From contig DPQQ01000013.1 of assembly GCA_003538975.1 (NCBI GenBank), positions 1 through 34,348 on the forward strand: a DNA stretch of 34,348 nt, given 5' to 3'. Made by a program: the position numbers and the translations under genes. The DNA comes from Clostridiales bacterium. GTDB lineage: Bacteria; Bacillota; Clostridia; Christensenellales; Borkfalkiaceae. Positions 13,743 through 22,315 of the stretch are shown piece by piece. The first letter of the stretch is position 1. Every line of letters begins with the position of its first letter. The notes below the pieces were generated by a model, which saw nothing but the letters and a program-made list of their open reading frames with translations, was not told where the DNA came from and made no database searches.

Positions 13743-16661
13743 ATGCCAAGAAAAAGAAAATCAAACGATTTTTACAATAACGAAGAAGTCCAATCGAATT
13801 CTTTGTTCGATTCCCCCGCGTTTAATACGGATACTGCGGACAACGTAAAAAACGATACCGTTAAGGAAGGGACTTCGTTAACCGATACCGCATATAAAAA
13901 CGCGGAAACTACTTCTGTAAATCAAGAGAACTCTTCACACTCGTCAGAAGCCGTAACTTTTACCGAAGTTACCGAAACCGCGGCGATCGAAACTGCGGAA
14001 GAAACGACCGATAAAAAGAAAAAGAAGAAAGTCTCGAAGTCCTCTACCGAGTCTATCGTCAAAAATATATCTTCGGAAGACGGCGAAGACGAACTTTTAA
14101 GAAAAAACGGTGGAAACAGTATTCTCGACGCGCCCGAAAAAGAAAATTCGGTTTTTAAGGAACTGTTCTCGGGAATGTTCGTAAAAAAGCCCAAACAAGC
14201 CAAAAAGAAAACGCGCGAAAAGATTAAACCCGAGGAAGTCAAACGTTATTATCCGGAAATCGACAAAGGTCTCACGAGCGAACAAGCCGAAGAAAGATAC
14301 TTCCATTATCTCGACAACGACGACGGAAACAAGTATTCGAAATCTTACGCAAGTATCTTCGTAAAAAATATTTTTACGTTCTTCAACCTTTTAGGTCTTA
14401 TCGTAACAATAGCTCTTATTGTTGCCAACGCTCCTCTTTCGAGCTTCTTTTTCGATATAATTTATCTTCTTAATATCGCTATAGGCATAATTCAAGAAAT
14501 AAGATCTAAAAAATCGATTGAAAAGCTGTCTCTTATATCCGCAAAAACAGCCAACGTTATCCGCGACGGCGTTCCTGTCGAAATACCTTCTGCCGATATC
14601 GTTCTCGACGATATCGTGCTTTACAGTATAGGAAATCAGATTTTAACCGACAGCGTTATCGTAGAAGGCGACGTGGAAGTAAACGAATCGCTTTTAACGG
14701 GCGAACCCGTCGCTATAAAAAAGACCGTCGGAGATAAACTCTTCGCGGGATCTTTCGTAACAAGCGGAAAATGTATAACGCAGGCCATAAAAGTAGGAAA
14801 GGACAATTATGTTCAGAAGCTCTCCGCAAGGGCAAAAAAGTACAAACGTCCGAATTCCGAACTCATGCGTTCGCTCGCGATTATAATATCCTGTATCGGA
14901 CTTATTATTCCGTTTATCGCAGCACTTAATATCGTTAAGTCCCTCTCTCCTTTCCATGGTCTTACCTGGGAACAGGTTCAGGCTTCGATCATGAACACTT
15001 CAGGCCTTATAATCGGCATGATACCGTCCGGGATGTTCCTGTTATCAAGCATGGCTCTCGCAGTCGGCGTTATAAGACTTGCCCGTCACAACACTCTCGT
15101 TCAGGATCTTTATTCTCTCGAAATGCTCGCAAGAGTAGACGTTTTGTGTCTCGATAAAACCGGCACTATAACAGACGGAAGAATGAAGGTAAACGACTGT
15201 ATTCTTTTAAATAACACCACAGAATACACTATAAGCGAAATAATGGGATCCATGCTGTCTTCGCTTAAGGATAACAACCAGACTTCGACGGCACTGTATC
15301 AGCATTTCGGTCATTCGAACGCTTTGACTGCTTCGAGAGTTCTGCCCTTCAGCTCCAAGCGCAAGCTCTCTGCTGTAACTTTCAGAGAAGTCGGAACGTT
15401 TGCGTACGGCGCGCCTGAATTTGTCCTTAAAGAAATACCGGATAAACTTAAAATTCTCATAAAACAGTACGCTTCGATGGGCCTCAGAGTTCTCGCTCTC
15501 GGATACAGTAAAAGTTCTATAACCGATAACGAGGACATTCCGTCCACTATGAAGCCAATAGCGATAATAACAATCGCCGACAATATAAGAGAAAACGCCG
15601 CCCAGACCATCGAATGGTTCAAACAAAACGACGTCGCTCTTAAAGTAATTTCCGGCGATAACCCCGTTACCGTTTCCGAAATCGCAAGAAAGGTCGGCGT
15701 ACCCGACGCGGATAAGTACATCAGTCTCGAAGGAATGAGCGAACGCGACGTAATCGCCATTGCCGAAAAGTATACCGTTTTCGGAAGAGTCTCCCCCGAA
15801 CAGAAAGCTATTCTCGTAAAACAACTTAAAATCGCGGGACATAACGTAGCGATGACCGGCGACGGCGTAAACGACATTCTCGCAATGAAGGAAGCCGATT
15901 GCGCGGTTGCTCTCGCTTCGGGAAGCGACGCCACGAGAAACATCGCCCACCTTGTTCTTACGGATAACAACTTTAATTCGATGCCGCAGGTAGTAAGGGA
16001 AGGCAGACGAGTAATAAACAACGTTCAGAACTCCGCTTCGCTTTACCTTATGAAGACTTTATTCACGATGATATTCTCTATCATCATGCTTATTCTTCCC
16101 GGTAGCGGCTACCCGCTTGAAACGCGTAACATGTTCCTTCTCGAAATGTTCGTTATCGGCATACCCAGCTTCTTCATGTCATTGCAGCCCAACGACAAGC
16201 GAGTCAAAGGCAACTTTATAAATTACGTTATAAGTAAGTCTCTCCCCTGCGCTCTTTTAATGGTTTTAAGCTGTATACTTATTTATATAAGTCAGCTCTT
16301 CCTTAAAGATTCTCTGGTAGCTGCGGGAATGACCAACGTGGACGACGTATTCCAGTCGCTTATGATCTACGCGATAACTTTTTCCGGCGTAATAATGTTA
16401 TATCGTATATGTTCGCCTTTCGATACGTTCAGAGGTATTTTGTTCTCGATATGTTTCGTCTGCATAATCGTCGCAACCATGCTCGCTCTATATAACGGCT
16501 CGTCTATAATAGGCTCGGTTGCGCTCGTTCCGTTAAAAGATTACTGGAGCGTAATTCTTATAGACATATGCGTGATTCTTCTCGATATTCCGCTCTCTTC
16601 GAGATTCGACGCTCTCGGCAGCTATATGAGGAACGGCAGTCAGAAGAAAAAAGAAAAATAA
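13743..16661 (+). CDS. P-type cation-transporting ATPase (CtpE-like) with long disordered cytosolic N-terminus
   Basis: 972 residues. It uses ATP to move a cation across the cytoplasmic membrane. The phosphorylated Asp is D471 in DKTGTITDG, the hinge is TGDGVND (705-711), and the actuator loop is TGEP (319-322), with Pro where TGES is usual. Membrane helices fall near 205-228, 236-250, 376-395, 415-443 and a C-terminal set from about 750 to 960. The M4 ion-site motif reads MIPSG rather than IPEGL of calcium pumps, and no heavy-metal CPx or N-terminal CxxC domain is present. It resembles bacterial P-type pumps annotated as cation-transporting ATPase E (CtpE); the ion is not certain. Residues 1 to about 165 are Ser/Thr/Glu-rich with a run of six Lys and look disordered. 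AAAGGA precedes the ATG. It is cotranscribed with leuS and ends at the terminator at 16690. Confidence 0.88.
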   Translation: MPRKRKSNDFYNNEEVQSNSLFDSPAFNTDTADNVKNDTVKEGTSLTDTAYKNAETTSVNQENSSHSSEAVTFTEVTETAAIETAEETTDKKKKKKVSKSSTESIVKNISSEDGEDELLRKNGGNSILDAPEKENSVFKELFSGMFVKKPKQAKKKTREKIKPEEVKRYYPEIDKGLTSEQAEERYFHYLDNDDGNKYSKSYASIFVKNIFTFFNLLGLIVTIALIVANAPLSSFFFDIIYLLNIAIGIIQEIRSKKSIEKLSLISAKTANVIRDGVPVEIPSADIVLDDIVLYSIGNQILTDSVIVEGDVEVNESLLTGEPVAIKKTVGDKLFAGSFVTSGKCITQAIKVGKDNYVQKLSARAKKYKRPNSELMRSLAIIISCIGLIIPFIAALNIVKSLSPFHGLTWEQVQASIMNTSGLIIGMIPSGMFLLSSMALAVGVIRLARHNTLVQDLYSLEMLARVDVLCLDKTGTITDGRMKVNDCILLNNTTEYTISEIMGSMLSSLKDNNQTSTALYQHFGHSNALTASRVLPFSSKRKLSAVTFREVGTFAYGAPEFVLKEIPDKLKILIKQYASMGLRVLALGYSKSSITDNEDIPSTMKPIAIITIADNIRENAAQTIEWFKQNDVALKVISGDNPVTVSEIARKVGVPDADKYISLEGMSERDVIAIAEKYTVFGRVSPEQKAILVKQLKIAGHNVAMTGDGVNDILAMKEADCAVALASGSDATRNIAHLVLTDNNFNSMPQVVREGRRVINNVQNSASLYLMKTLFTMIFSIIMLILPGSGYPLETRNMFLLEMFVIGIPSFFMSLQPNDKRVKGNFINYVISKSLPCALLMVLSCILIYISQLFLKDSLVAAGMTNVDDVFQSLMIYAITFSGVIMLYRICSPFDTFRGILFSICFVCIIVATMLALYNGSSIIGSVALVPLKDYWSVILIDICVILLDIPLSSRFDALGSYMRNGSQKKKEK

Positions 16662-16689
16662 ATTCAGGTTTGTTTTACAAGTCCTGCAT

Positions 16690-16722
16690 AAAAAAGGAAG
16701 TCTTTTCCGACTTCCTTTTTTT
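16690..16722 (+). terminator. Bidirectional terminator between the leuS-ATPase and miaA units
   Basis: A 13-bp perfect stem (16690-16702 with 16709-16721), 6-nt loop, and T-runs on both strands. It lies 28 nt after the ATPase stop and 54 nt beyond the miaA stop, so it can serve both convergent units. Confidence 0.9.
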
Positions 16723-16775
16723 ATACCCTTTTTTAATACTTAATTGTTTTTATAATTAAATTATTTTGTTTTATA

Positions 16776-17705
16776 TTAAACGGATTTGCCGAGATCTTTT
16801 ATTATAAAATCTGCTAAATTTTCGGTCGAATCGGGTTTAAGCCACATAATGCCCTTTAGCCTTTTAAAAAAAGTTATCTGCCGTTTCGCATAGTGGCGGG
16901 TGTTTAATTTTATCGTTTCTTTAACCTGATCCAAGCTTTCGGCGCCGTTAAAATAGCCGTAAAATTCTTTATACCCTATTCCCTGCATCGACTGATCTTC
17001 AAACGTTATACCGCCGTTTAACAGCGAAGCGACTTCGTTTACCAGTCCTTTTTCGAACATAATCTCTACTCTTTCGTCTATTCTTTTATAAAGAACTTCT
17101 CTTTCGAAATCTACGGCATAAGCCTTGTACGGGCGTTTTATTTTTTCTCCGTCGTTTATATCGGACTTCTTTTTGCCTGTCGATTCGAAAATTTCAAGCG
17201 CGCGGATAACCCTTTTCACGTCGTTCGGGTGAAGTTTTCCGGCGGTTACGGGATCTGCCTTTTTTAATAAATCGTAAAGATATAAGGAGCCGTATTTCTT
17301 GTTTATTTTATCGTATTTTTCTCTTATTTTATCGTCTTTGGGCGCGTTGCCGTACGATAAATCGAATAAAAGAGAGTTTATATAAAACCCCGTTCCGCCG
17401 CATATTACGGGATTTTTTCCTTTTTCAATAAGCTCGTCCGCGATTTTACCGGCCATAGACTCGTAGTCCGAAACCGAAAATTCTTCTTTTCCGCTTATAA
17501 CGTCTATAAGGTGATGCCTTACGCCGAGTTTTTCCGCGTCGACGGGTTTAGCGGTACAGATGTCGAAACCTTTATAAATAAGCATCGAATCGGCTGAAAT
17601 AACTTCCGAACAGAGCTTTTTGGCTACGTTGGCGGCGAGAGAAGTCTTGCCCGTGGCTGTCGCACCGCATATCACGACGGAATTTATACTATTCTCTTGA
17701 ACCAT
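16776..17705 (-). CDS. miaA: tRNA dimethylallyltransferase
   Basis: 309 residues, normal length. It adds the dimethylallyl group to N6 of A37 in tRNAs reading UNN codons, giving i6A37, the substrate of MiaB. The P-loop is GATATGKTS (14-22), followed by the DSM..Y segment with D39, HHLIDV, and GGTGFYINSLL. The C-terminal part carries the tRNA-contact segment QGIGYKEF and the conserved TRHYAKRQITFFKR. The ATG overlaps the end of mutL by 22 nt, so translation is probably coupled; a weak GGGCGG-type SD lies within mutL. The dimethylallyl donor DMAPP is made by IspH, also encoded in this window. It is the last gene of the miaB-mutS-mutL-miaA run. Confidence 0.96.
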   Translation of the reverse strand: MVQENSINSVVICGATATGKTSLAANVAKKLCSEVISADSMLIYKGFDICTAKPVDAEKLGVRHHLIDVISGKEEFSVSDYESMAGKIADELIEKGKNPVICGGTGFYINSLLFDLSYGNAPKDDKIREKYDKINKKYGSLYLYDLLKKADPVTAGKLHPNDVKRVIRALEIFESTGKKKSDINDGEKIKRPYKAYAVDFEREVLYKRIDERVEIMFEKGLVNEVASLLNGGITFEDQSMQGIGYKEFYGYFNGAESLDQVKETIKLNTRHYAKRQITFFKRLKGIMWLKPDSTENLADFIIKDLGKSV

Positions 17706-19663
17706 TTGTCTATTTCCGCCCTAGTGATTTTGATTACGACCGGCCTCCCGTGCGGACATTTTAATCCGAGATTGCCCTTCATATCGTTTAAAAGAGCGTC
17801 TATTTCGGACTCCGATAACGAATATCCGGCTTTTATAGCGGCTTTACACGCTTTTTGAGCGAGCCTGTCCTTTATTACTTCGGGGAGTTTATCGTCCGAA
17901 AGATTTGTCATATCGCCCATTACGTCGTCGAAAAAATCTTTCAGATCGAGATCGGTAAGTTCGAGCGGAAGAGCGGTAACTCTGAATGTATTCGTCCCGA
18001 ATTCTTCGATTTCTATACCGAGTTCTTCGATATATTTAAGCTTTCTTTCAAGGAACATCGCTTCAAGCGAAGATAACGTCATCGTATACGGCACGAGAAG
18101 ATTCATTTTCGATTTTTCGTTTTCGCTTCTTTTTACCAGTCTGTCGTATAAAATTCTTTCGTGAGCGGCATGCTGATCGATAAAATATAAATTTTCGCCG
18201 TCTTCGAGAATAAGATAAGTTTTAAGAGCCTGTCCTATTTTCGTAAGAGTAACGTCCGTTTTTATTTTATCCTGCGTAAACGTCTCTTTATAAGAAGCGG
18301 CGATTTCTTTCACAAAATCGGATTCTGATTTTGTTGCGTTTTCTATCATCGTCTTTTTGCGTTCCAGAGATTCGAGATAGGCTTTGTTTTCGGCAAAAAT
18401 ATCTTCCGCCGCTTTACTTTCTTTTTTGAATTCTTCTTCCTTTTTATCGAAAAATTCCGAAGCCGCGGTACCCGTAGTATCGTAATTTTTATCGAATAAT
18501 ATTATATCGTCCGAGTCGGCTTTGCTTTCCTTATCGGCGTTTATCGGCGGCGCGGCGGTTTCTGCTAAATCTTTCTTTAAAAGTTCCCCGTCCTTTGTTA
18601 ACTTATAATCTTCGCCGTCTATTTTAAAGTCGGTATCGACTTTTACTTCCGATCCCGTATTTATTATATCGAGAGCTTCGTTAGTGCCGTCGAGAACGTG
18701 GCTCGCCACCGAATAAAGCGCGGAATAAACTATTCTGTTGTCCGAAAATCTTACGTCGCTCTTCTGCGGATGAACGTTTACGTCCACCACTTCCGGCGGA
18801 AGAGTTATTTTCAGAACGTAAAACGGATATTGCCGTTTCATAAGATATCCGGCGTAAGCGTTCGCTATCGCGGTAGAAGCGGTGTTGTTTATAACGTATC
18901 TGCCGTTCACGAACAGCGTCTGATAGGTGCGTTTTCCTTTAGTAAAATAATGCTTTCCGAGATAGCCGTTTACTCTTATGCCGTTTTTGATTTCGTCGAC
19001 GTAAAAGCAATCGTCTATGACCTTTGCGCCGTACACTGCTACCATGGCGTTTTCAAATCCGTCGCCGAACGACTGCATCGCCACTTTGCCGTCTACTATG
19101 TATCTGAACGAAATAGCGGGATAACCTAAGATCATTCTCGTAACTATATTGGTTATTTCGGCTTCTTCGGCGCGTTCGGTTTTTAAGAACTTTCTTCTTG
19201 CCGGAACGTTGAAAAATAAATCGTCTACGGTTACTTCCGTTCCCTTTACGCATGGGCTGTCGCCGATCTCGGTATTCATTCCGCCTTCAGTGTAAATATA
19301 CGAGCCGTTTTCTTCCGCCGTTGCCGAAACTATTTTAAGCCTCGAAACCGAAGCTATAGAAGAAAGCGCTTCTCCCCTGAAACCGAGAGTCAGAACGGAT
19401 TCTATATCGTTTATATCTTCTATCTTACTCGTCGCATGGGCGGTAAGGGCGTTTTTAAGATCGTCCTTTTCGATACCCGAACCGTTGTCGGTTATTTTTA
19501 TCAAAGAGATTCCGCCGTTTTCTATTTCTACGGTTATATCCGTCGAACCCGCGTCGATAGAATTTTCGACGAGTTCTTTTACGACGGAACAAGGTCTTTC
19601 GACAACTTCGCCGGCGGCGATTTTATTATATGTTTTGCTGTCTAAAACGTGAATTTTCCCCAT
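17684..19663 (-). CDS. mutL: DNA mismatch repair protein MutL
   Basis: 659 residues. It couples MutS mismatch recognition to strand removal. The GHKL ATPase motifs are ELVENSIDAG (30-39, E33), DNGSGI (59-64), ATSKI and GFRGEALSSI (94-103). A Lys/Glu/Asp-rich linker covers about 340-465. The C-terminal dimerisation/endonuclease domain has the nuclease motif DQHAAHE at 496-502, where the last acidic position of DQHA(X)2E(X)4E is Asp (D507) instead of Glu. It also has ACKAAIKAG (605-613) and CPHGRP (636-641), the zinc-site motifs of nuclease-type MutL. The position of the Bacillus clamp-binding QEMIVP reads MNLLVP (520-525), lacking the Gln. It begins 5 nt after the mutS stop without a clear SD, so it is likely coupled to mutS translation. 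Confidence 0.96.
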   Translation of the reverse strand: MGKIHVLDSKTYNKIAAGEVVERPCSVVKELVENSIDAGSTDITVEIENGGISLIKITDNGSGIEKDDLKNALTAHATSKIEDINDIESVLTLGFRGEALSSIASVSRLKIVSATAEENGSYIYTEGGMNTEIGDSPCVKGTEVTVDDLFFNVPARRKFLKTERAEEAEITNIVTRMILGYPAISFRYIVDGKVAMQSFGDGFENAMVAVYGAKVIDDCFYVDEIKNGIRVNGYLGKHYFTKGKRTYQTLFVNGRYVINNTASTAIANAYAGYLMKRQYPFYVLKITLPPEVVDVNVHPQKSDVRFSDNRIVYSALYSVASHVLDGTNEALDIINTGSEVKVDTDFKIDGEDYKLTKDGELLKKDLAETAAPPINADKESKADSDDIILFDKNYDTTGTAASEFFDKKEEEFKKESKAAEDIFAENKAYLESLERKKTMIENATKSESDFVKEIAASYKETFTQDKIKTDVTLTKIGQALKTYLILEDGENLYFIDQHAAHERILYDRLVKRSENEKSKMNLLVPYTMTLSSLEAMFLERKLKYIEELGIEIEEFGTNTFRVTALPLELTDLDLKDFFDDVMGDMTNLSDDKLPEVIKDRLAQKACKAAIKAGYSLSESEIDALLNDMKGNLGLKCPHGRPVVIKITRAEIDKWFKRIV

Positions 19664-19668
19664 TTTCT

Positions 19669-22242
19669 TCAGTTAACCTTTTCTTTTAAGTCGGATAAAA
19701 TTTCAAATGCCATGAGCGGCGTTATTTTGTTTATATCGAGATCTTTTATAATTCTTTCCGCTTCCGATAATTGCTTTTCCGAGTCGCCTGTTTTATCTGC
19801 GCCCGATTCCACCTTTTTCGAAAGTCCTTTCTTTTCGAGTTCTTTGAGAATTTCTTTCGCTCTTAAGGTTACGTTTTTATCCACGCCCGCAAGTTCGGCG
19901 ACTTCTATACCGAAGCTTCTGTTCGCTCCGCCGCGGACTATTTTACGCAAAAAAACAACGGTCCCGCCGAGTTCTTTTACAGTAACTTTATAATTTTTAA
20001 CGCCTTCGAGCTTTCCTTCGAGTTCCGAAAGTTCGTGATAATGCGTCGCAAACATCGTTTTTGCCTTGATATTTTTGGTTATATATTCGACTACCGACCA
20101 TGCGATGCTCAGACCGTCGTAAGTGCTGGTGCCTCTTCCGATTTCGTCGAGAATAATAAGGCTGTTCTTCGTCGCGTTTTTAAGTATCGAAGCGACTTCG
20201 GTCATTTCGACCATAAACGTACTCTGATCGAGTATCAGGTTGTCGCTCGCGCCTATTCTCGTAAAAATCTTGTCCGTTAAAGGAATCGTCGCTTTATTTG
20301 CTGGAACAAAACATCCGATATGCGCCATAAGCGTTATAAGAGCAGTTTGTCTCATATAGGTACTCTTACCTGCCATATTCGGTCCGGTTATTATAAGCAT
20401 GCGGTTATCCGCTTCATCCATGGACGTATCGTTGGGAACGAATCTTTCTTTGGATATCGCTTCGACGACGGGATGTCTTCCGCCCGATATTTCGAGAGAA
20501 CCGTCTTCATCCGCTATTACGGGACGGGTATAATTATTTTCTTTGGAGACCGTCGCAAAAGAATTTATTACGTCGAGTTCGCCTATCGCTTTGGCGGTAG
20601 CTATAAAGTCAGCTATCCTTTCCGAAAGTTCGGACCTTACGTAAGTGTAAAGTTCGCTTTCAAGTTTAAGGCTCTTTTCGTTTGCGCTGAGAATCTTGTC
20701 TTCGAGATCTTTAAGTTCGTCTGTAACGTATCTTTCCGCATTTGCGATGGTCTGACGGCGCTGATAATTGTACGGAACGAGATCTTTAAACGAATTTGTG
20801 ACTTCGATATAATATCCGAATACCCTGTTATAGCGTATTCTTAAAGTTTTTATGCCCGTGGATTCGCGTTCTCTCGCTTCGATGCCGTTTATAAGCTCCT
20901 GCGCGTTCGTCGAAAGCATCCTGTATTCGTCGAGTTCTTTATTGTAGCCTTTTTTAATGTATCCGCCGTCTTTTGTGAGAGCGGGAGCGTCGGGATCTAT
21001 AGAATTTTTCAAAAGTTCCGCTATATCCTTAAAATCGAATATCCTGTCGTATATCTTCTGAATAAACTTCGAACTTATTCCCGAAAGTCTGAATTTTAAG
21101 GTCGGTAAAACTTCGAGCGTGGAGCAAAGCGCCACGCAATCTCTCGGAGTCAGATTGCCGTTTGAGATTTTACCCGTTAATCTGCTTAAATCTTTAACCG
21201 ATTTCAGTAGTTCAGTAAGCCCGTTTCTTAAAAGAGCGCTTTTATAAAGCTGTTCTACCGCTTCCGATCTTTCGTTTATCTCGTCTTTGTTTTTAAGCGG
21301 AAAAAGTATCCAGTTCTGAAGCGTTCTCGCCCCCATCCCCGTCGACGTTTTATCGAGAAGCCATAAAAGAGATCCGTAACGCTTACCGTCTTTAAGAGTT
21401 TTTATAAGTTCGAGATTTTTAACGGCGTTAACGTCTAAAACCATATAGTTTTTCTTGCTTTCGCACGTTATGCCGGTAATGTTGTTTAAAGCGTGACGCT
21501 GAGTTTCTTTAAGATACCTTATAATAGCTCCCGCCGCGCAAATCGCCGCTTCGTCGCCTGCGATATTATACGGTTCGAGAGTTTTTACGCCGAACTGCGT
21601 TTTCAGTTCTTCTTCAGCTTTACTCATCGAAAACGCATATTCGTCAAAAGCCGAAAATTTGGGCAATACGTTGTGTTTTACGAGAGGAAGTTCTTTGCCG
21701 AAGTCGTACGCGTACTGATTACATATGATCTCCGCCGGAGCGATTTTGACCAAATCGTCGGTTAACGAAGTCATTACGTTTTCGGTAAAAGATTTCGCGT
21801 AAAAATCGCCGGTGGTGATGTCCGCCCACGCAAGACCGCATTTATCCTTCGCCAAATATACCGAGCACAGAAAGTTGTTCGATTTGTCATCGATAAGTCC
21901 GTCTTCTATTATGGTGCCTGCGGTGGCTATTCTTACTATGTCTCTCTGCACAAGCGCGCCCTTCGTCGGCTCGGTGAGCTGTTCGCATATAGCTACTTTT
22001 TCGCCCATAGACACGAGTTTTTGTATATAAACGTCCGCCGCGTGATAAGGAATTCCGCACATGGGGGCGCGTTCCGGAAGACCGCAATCCCGTCCCGTAA
22101 GAGTGAGATCGAGTAATTCCGAACCTTTTTTGGCGTCGTCGAAAAACATCTCGTAAAAGTCGCCGAGTCTGTAAAAGACCATGCAATCGGGATACTTTTC
22201 TTTTATTTTAAGGTAATGTTCCATCATTTTGGAAAGTGCCAT
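19669..22242 (-). CDS. mutS: DNA mismatch repair protein MutS
   Basis: 857 residues, full-length MutS1. The mismatch-reading Phe-X-Glu is F29-Y30-E31 in GDFYE. The ATPase domain has Walker A TGPNMAGKST (619-628), the STFMVEMTE segment (674-682), Walker B LDEIGRGTS (698-706) and the FATHYHEL His switch (731-738). The block before STFMVEM reads NLILDQ, differing from the usual DLxxGQ. The C-terminal helix-turn-helix end (about 820-857) is present, so the dimer/tetramer region is not truncated. AAGAGG lies 7 nt before the ATG. It is the second gene of the miaB-mutS-mutL-miaA run, 73 nt after miaB. Confidence 0.97.
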   Translation of the reverse strand: MALSKMMEHYLKIKEKYPDCMVFYRLGDFYEMFFDDAKKGSELLDLTLTGRDCGLPERAPMCGIPYHAADVYIQKLVSMGEKVAICEQLTEPTKGALVQRDIVRIATAGTIIEDGLIDDKSNNFLCSVYLAKDKCGLAWADITTGDFYAKSFTENVMTSLTDDLVKIAPAEIICNQYAYDFGKELPLVKHNVLPKFSAFDEYAFSMSKAEEELKTQFGVKTLEPYNIAGDEAAICAAGAIIRYLKETQRHALNNITGITCESKKNYMVLDVNAVKNLELIKTLKDGKRYGSLLWLLDKTSTGMGARTLQNWILFPLKNKDEINERSEAVEQLYKSALLRNGLTELLKSVKDLSRLTGKISNGNLTPRDCVALCSTLEVLPTLKFRLSGISSKFIQKIYDRIFDFKDIAELLKNSIDPDAPALTKDGGYIKKGYNKELDEYRMLSTNAQELINGIEARERESTGIKTLRIRYNRVFGYYIEVTNSFKDLVPYNYQRRQTIANAERYVTDELKDLEDKILSANEKSLKLESELYTYVRSELSERIADFIATAKAIGELDVINSFATVSKENNYTRPVIADEDGSLEISGGRHPVVEAISKERFVPNDTSMDEADNRMLIITGPNMAGKSTYMRQTALITLMAHIGCFVPANKATIPLTDKIFTRIGASDNLILDQSTFMVEMTEVASILKNATKNSLIILDEIGRGTSTYDGLSIAWSVVEYITKNIKAKTMFATHYHELSELEGKLEGVKNYKVTVKELGGTVVFLRKIVRGGANRSFGIEVAELAGVDKNVTLRAKEILKELEKKGLSKKVESGADKTGDSEKQLSEAERIIKDLDINKITPLMAFEILSDLKEKVN

Positions 22243-22260
22243 TTTCTACCTCTTAAGTAT

Positions 22261-22314
22261 AAAAACCGTCTTTATTGTTTCTTTTTTTACTTATAAAAGT
22301 TTTCGGACGGTTTT
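22261..22314 (-). terminator. Hairpin between miaB and mutS, possible partial terminator
   Basis: On the minus strand AAAACCGTC pairs with GACGGTTTTT (22306-22314 with 22261-22270) around a loop of about 35 nt and ends in a T-run. It lies within the 73-nt gap inside an apparent operon and may reduce, not stop, transcription into mutS. Confidence 0.4.
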
Positions 22315-22315
22315 A

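Noticed and set aside
14010..14040. Lys-run in the P-type ATPase gene as a possible slippage or frameshift site
   Set aside because: The frame is continuous on both sides and the Lys codons are mixed AAA and AAG, so no programmed shift is supported.
15207..16021. Two long overlapping open frames antisense to the P-type ATPase gene
   Set aside because: Both are complementary-strand shadows of a gene with clear catalytic motifs.
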